64,000 bases of DNA, from contig NZ_CP083951.1 in NCBI RefSeq assembly GCF_006440675.2, forward strand, positions 1,550,001 to 1,614,000. The letters are read 5' to 3'. Made by a program: the position numbers and the translations under genes. The DNA comes from Mesorhizobium sp. B2-8-5. GTDB lineage: Bacteria > Pseudomonadota > Alphaproteobacteria > Rhizobiales > Rhizobiaceae. The notes below the pieces were generated by a model that had not been told where the DNA came from, did no database searches, and saw only the letters and a program-made list of their open reading frames with translations. Of this stretch, positions 61,498-64,000 are shown one piece after another (positions within the stretch are counted from its first letter, which is position 1; every line of letters starts with the position of its first letter).

Positions 61498-62538
61498 TTA
61501 CTTCACCCGCACCGTGACCACCAGCGCCTCGTGATCGGCGCTCGGGCTGCCGTCCGTCAACACCGCCGGCAGCGTCGCCGGCGCGCTTGCCGTGAGGCCG
61601 CGGGTGAAGAACCAGTCGATATGGCCGGCCGGCGTCAAGTCGCCGACCGCGCGCCGCTGGGTGGGCTTGTCGAAAGCATTGGCCGTCTTCCAGTCGTAGC
61701 CATGCTCGGCAAATACCGCGAACAAAGGCTCATGGCGCTCCGGATACATCAGCCGGTCCGGTTCGGCGGCAACGCGCTTTAGCCACGCCGCAGGATCGTC
61801 ATTGCGTTCCGGATATGTGGCGGTCAGCGTGTTGAAGTCGCCGCCGATCAGGACCGGCGCCTCCGCGTCATACCTGTCGATGGCGTCGAGGAGATGGCGC
61901 GTCTGGTCGGCGCGGCCGGCAGGCGTGGTGCGGTTTTCGAGATGCACCGAAACGACGGTGACCCGATGGTCGCCGACCATCACCTGCCCGCCAAGCGCCA
62001 TGCGGCCGCCAATGCGCGGCTGGCCGTGCTCCGGCAGGAACCAGGCGCCGGCCGCGTCCAGGCGAATGAGAAAAGGCCGCAGCAGCGGAACGGCACTGGT
62101 TACGGCGTTGCCATGGAAGCCCTCCGTGTTCTCGGCGCCGCCATTTGCCGCCTGCTCCGTCTCATTGCCGGTGCCGAGTTCCAGGAACTCGACGCCATAG
62201 GCGTAGGAGTGGCCCAGACGATCGGCAAGCCGGCTCAACAGATGGCCGTTGCCGGAGCGGGCCATGCCTTTGTCGACCTCGGACAGCAGCACGACGTCCG
62301 GCGCCCGGCCGGCGATCGTTGCGGCGATGGCATCGACATGACGCAGCCGCTCGACGTTCCAGGCCATGACGGTCAGGCTCCCGCCGACGCTCCCGCGCGT
62401 CGCCTGGCCGCCGATCTCGATCTCGCCCAGGGCGGGAATGGCGGCGGCGTGGCGCAGATGGGTGGCGCTGTCGCGCGGTCCGTTCCGCATCGCGTTGCGG
62501 GCGGCGACAGGCACGTGCGTGAGCTGCGGGACCAGCAT
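61498..62538 (-). CDS. Endonuclease/exonuclease/phosphatase family protein
   Basis: The protein has 346 residues from MLVPQLTHVPVAA at 62538 (an ATG four codons upstream at 62550 is also possible). The EEP fold is shown by MAWNVERLRHVD, the catalytic E in LLSEVDKGMARSG, GDHRVTVVSVHLENRTTPAGR, IGGDFNTLT with the catalytic D-N, and the final SADHEALVV with the active-site D-H. It may hydrolyse phosphodiesters; DNA, RNA or lipid substrates are all possible. No signal peptide is visible. Confidence 0.88.
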   Translation of the reverse strand: MLVPQLTHVPVAARNAMRNGPRDSATHLRHAAAIPALGEIEIGGQATRGSVGGSLTVMAWNVERLRHVDAIAATIAGRAPDVVLLSEVDKGMARSGNGHLLSRLADRLGHSYAYGVEFLELGTGNETEQAANGGAENTEGFHGNAVTSAVPLLRPFLIRLDAAGAWFLPEHGQPRIGGRMALGGQVMVGDHRVTVVSVHLENRTTPAGRADQTRHLLDAIDRYDAEAPVLIGGDFNTLTATYPERNDDPAAWLKRVAAEPDRLMYPERHEPLFAVFAEHGYDWKTANAFDKPTQRRAVGDLTPAGHIDWFFTRGLTASAPATLPAVLTDGSPSADHEALVVTVRVK

Positions 62539-62711
62539 GTCTCTTCTCATCCAGTTAGCCGGTTAATCACGGAAGGTCTTTTCGCCGCTTCGAGGCGCCC
62601 TAGCTTCCTAGAGCGCCGATGTGACGTTTTCATGCCGGCGCGACCGCTGCCAGGGGAGGAGAGACTGGCTGTCCACAGGAACCGCTTACCGGTCCAGGGG
62701 CCACAACAGAA

Positions 62712-62718
62712 CTGTCAC
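62712..62718 (+). promoter_or_regulatory. Possible Pho-box half site upstream of ugpB
   Basis: CTGTCAC at 62712-62718 matches six of seven bases of a PhoB half site. The second half four bases later (CTTCTCT) fits poorly. Because ugp operons are PhoB targets in rhizobia, the site is worth recording at low confidence. Confidence 0.25.
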
Positions 62719-62791
62719 ATACCTTCTCTATGAGAGCGGGCAAGGACTTGCGCAAAACCCTGGTCACACTGCCAATCAAGAGGGAAAAACC

Positions 62792-64000
62792 ATGACGATC
62801 ATCAAGCGGGGCTTCGCCGCCCTTGCCGCCGGCGCGCTCAGCACCGCGCTCGCGGTTCCTGCTTTTGCCGAGCCGGTCAAATTCGATTTCTGGTTCGGTC
62901 TTTCGGGCGATCTCGCCCGCGTCGTCGATACGCTGTGCAAGAACTTCAACGAATCCCAGAAGGACTACGAGGTCGTCTGCACCAGCCAGGGCAATTACGA
63001 CGCCACGCTGCAGAACACGATCGCCGCCTTCCGCGCCGGCAAGCAGCCCACCGTCGTCCAGGTCTATGACGTCGGCACCGCCACCATGATGCTGTCGGGC
63101 GCCTACAAGCCCGCCGACAAGCTGATGGAAGAGAACGGCTACAAGATCGACTACAGCGACTATTTCCCAGGCATCGCGCGCTATTACGCGACGTCGAAGG
63201 GCGAGATGCTGTCCTTCCCGTTCAACTCGTCGACCGCGCTGATGTACTGGAACAAGGACGCCTTCGCCAAGATCGGCAAGACCGAGGCGCCGAAGACTTG
63301 GGAAGATGTCGCCGCCGACCTCCAGGCTCTGAAGGACGCCGGCTATGATTGCCCGATGGCGATCAACATCTCGGCCAATGAAAGCTGGCAGCTGATGGAG
63401 CAGTTCTCGGCGCTGCACAACCAGCCGGTCGCCACCAAGAACAACGGCTATGACGGCCTCGACGCCCGCCTCGAAGTCAACAAGACCAAGTTCGTCCAGT
63501 ACGTTACCGACCTCAAGAAGTGGTATGACGCCGGCTTGGTCAAGATCAAGTCGAAGGATCTCGGCCAGGATATGGTTCAGGCTTTCGCCACCGGCACCTG
63601 CCAGCTCATCCTGACCTCGGTCGGCGACCACGGCACGGTCGGCCGCACGCAGAAGGAAGGCATGAACTGGGACGTCGCCGAGCTGCCGGTCTATGCCGGC
63701 ACCGAGCGCAAGAATTCGCTGGTCGGCGGTGCTTCGCTGTGGGTGCTGTCGGGCAAGTCGGACGGCGAATATAAGGGCGCGGCCGCGTTCCTCAACTTTA
63801 TCCACGACCCCAAGACCGCTTTGTTCTGGTCGACCAACACCGGCTACATTCCGGTGACGAAGTCGGGCTTCGATTTCATGAAGTCCAACGGCTTCTACGA
63901 CAAGGCGCCCTATAAGGGCCGCGAAGTGGCTATCGCCAGCCTGACCGCGTCGGAGCCGACCGACATCACCCGCGGCGTTCGCCTCGGCAACTTCACCCAG
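62792..64000 (+). CDS. ugpB: sn-Glycerol-3-phosphate ABC transporter substrate-binding protein, truncated by window end
   Basis: The frame runs from ATG 62792 (after GAGGGAAAAACC) to the window edge, 403 codons. A signal peptide ends near LAVPAFA. The mature protein has WFGLSGDLARVVDTLCKNFN, FPFNSSTALMYWNKDAFAKIG, GYDCPMAINISANESWQLMEQ and FWSTNTGYIPVTKSGFD, all typical of UgpB. It binds glycerol-3-phosphate or glycerophosphodiesters for the UgpAEC transporter, whose genes should follow outside the window. Confidence 0.95.
   Translation, partial: MTIIKRGFAALAAGALSTALAVPAFAEPVKFDFWFGLSGDLARVVDTLCKNFNESQKDYEVVCTSQGNYDATLQNTIAAFRAGKQPTVVQVYDVGTATMMLSGAYKPADKLMEENGYKIDYSDYFPGIARYYATSKGEMLSFPFNSSTALMYWNKDAFAKIGKTEAPKTWEDVAADLQALKDAGYDCPMAINISANESWQLMEQFSALHNQPVATKNNGYDGLDARLEVNKTKFVQYVTDLKKWYDAGLVKIKSKDLGQDMVQAFATGTCQLILTSVGDHGTVGRTQKEGMNWDVAELPVYAGTERKNSLVGGASLWVLSGKSDGEYKGAAAFLNFIHDPKTALFWSTNTGYIPVTKSGFDFMKSNGFYDKAPYKGREVAIASLTASEPTDITRGVRLGNFTQ

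Noticed and set aside
1..64000. tRNA, rRNA, CRISPR array, prophage, insertion sequence
   Set aside because: No T-loop motif with a matching cloverleaf, no regularly spaced direct repeats with spacers, and no transposase, integrase or phage structural gene was found by eye.

Overview
The window is a GC-rich, densely coded alphaproteobacterial chromosome segment. It looks like a Rhizobiales member close to Mesorhizobium: it has cobST beside a J-domain gene and bolA, a SAM-II riboswitch in front of metX-metW, a conserved ftsE-ftsX-ydcF-plsC block, cpdR, argH-lptM-lysA followed by a TIGR02302 gene, and many short palindromic intergenic repeats. No rRNA, tRNA, CRISPR array, prophage or insertion sequence was recognised. 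The genus is inferred from gene order and family types, not from a database search.

Layout. At 1-4307 (minus) lies the stress operon prkA, a DUF444 von Willebrand gene and a SpoVR gene that runs off the left edge, behind a candidate EcfG promoter. At 4592-10538 are an esterase, bolA, a J-domain gene, cobS, cobT and a phytase-like secreted protein. At 10675-15529 (minus) are a 2OG-Fe(II) oxygenase, an STT3-like membrane protein, a spermidine-synthase-like protein, a queuosine-precursor transporter and rpmB. At 15787-25804 are a DUF3108 protein, two membrane proteins, a cupin, gloB, a methyltransferase, a BacA/SbmA-type ABC transporter, two glycosyltransferases and metW. metX (25884-27053) is preceded by a promoter, a SAM-II riboswitch and an intrinsic terminator.

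At 27397-35306 an AraC regulator diverges from a nine-kilobase catabolic cluster: a phytanoyl-CoA-dioxygenase-like enzyme, a ribose-type ABC transporter, a ribokinase-family kinase, an RbsD-like mutarotase and a PanB-like protein. This is the best candidate for an undescribed pathway. At 35447-41398 are hisC, tyrC, a PfkB kinase, a DUF2125 protein, chaC and an aldo/keto reductase. At 41475-51281 are transporters, plsC, a LysR/flavin-oxidase pair, ydcF, ftsX, ftsE, a CtrA-box intergenic region, hpt and cpdR. At 51419-62538 are the TIGR02302 gene, a threonine dehydratase, lysA, lptM, argH, tlpA, an MHYT-GGDEF-EAL protein and an endonuclease-family protein. The window ends inside ugpB.

Throughout, hairpin-forming repeats of at least four families sit between genes. 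An unusually large share of them abut or overlap stop codons, and one 26-bp tandem array is a duplicated gene 3' end.
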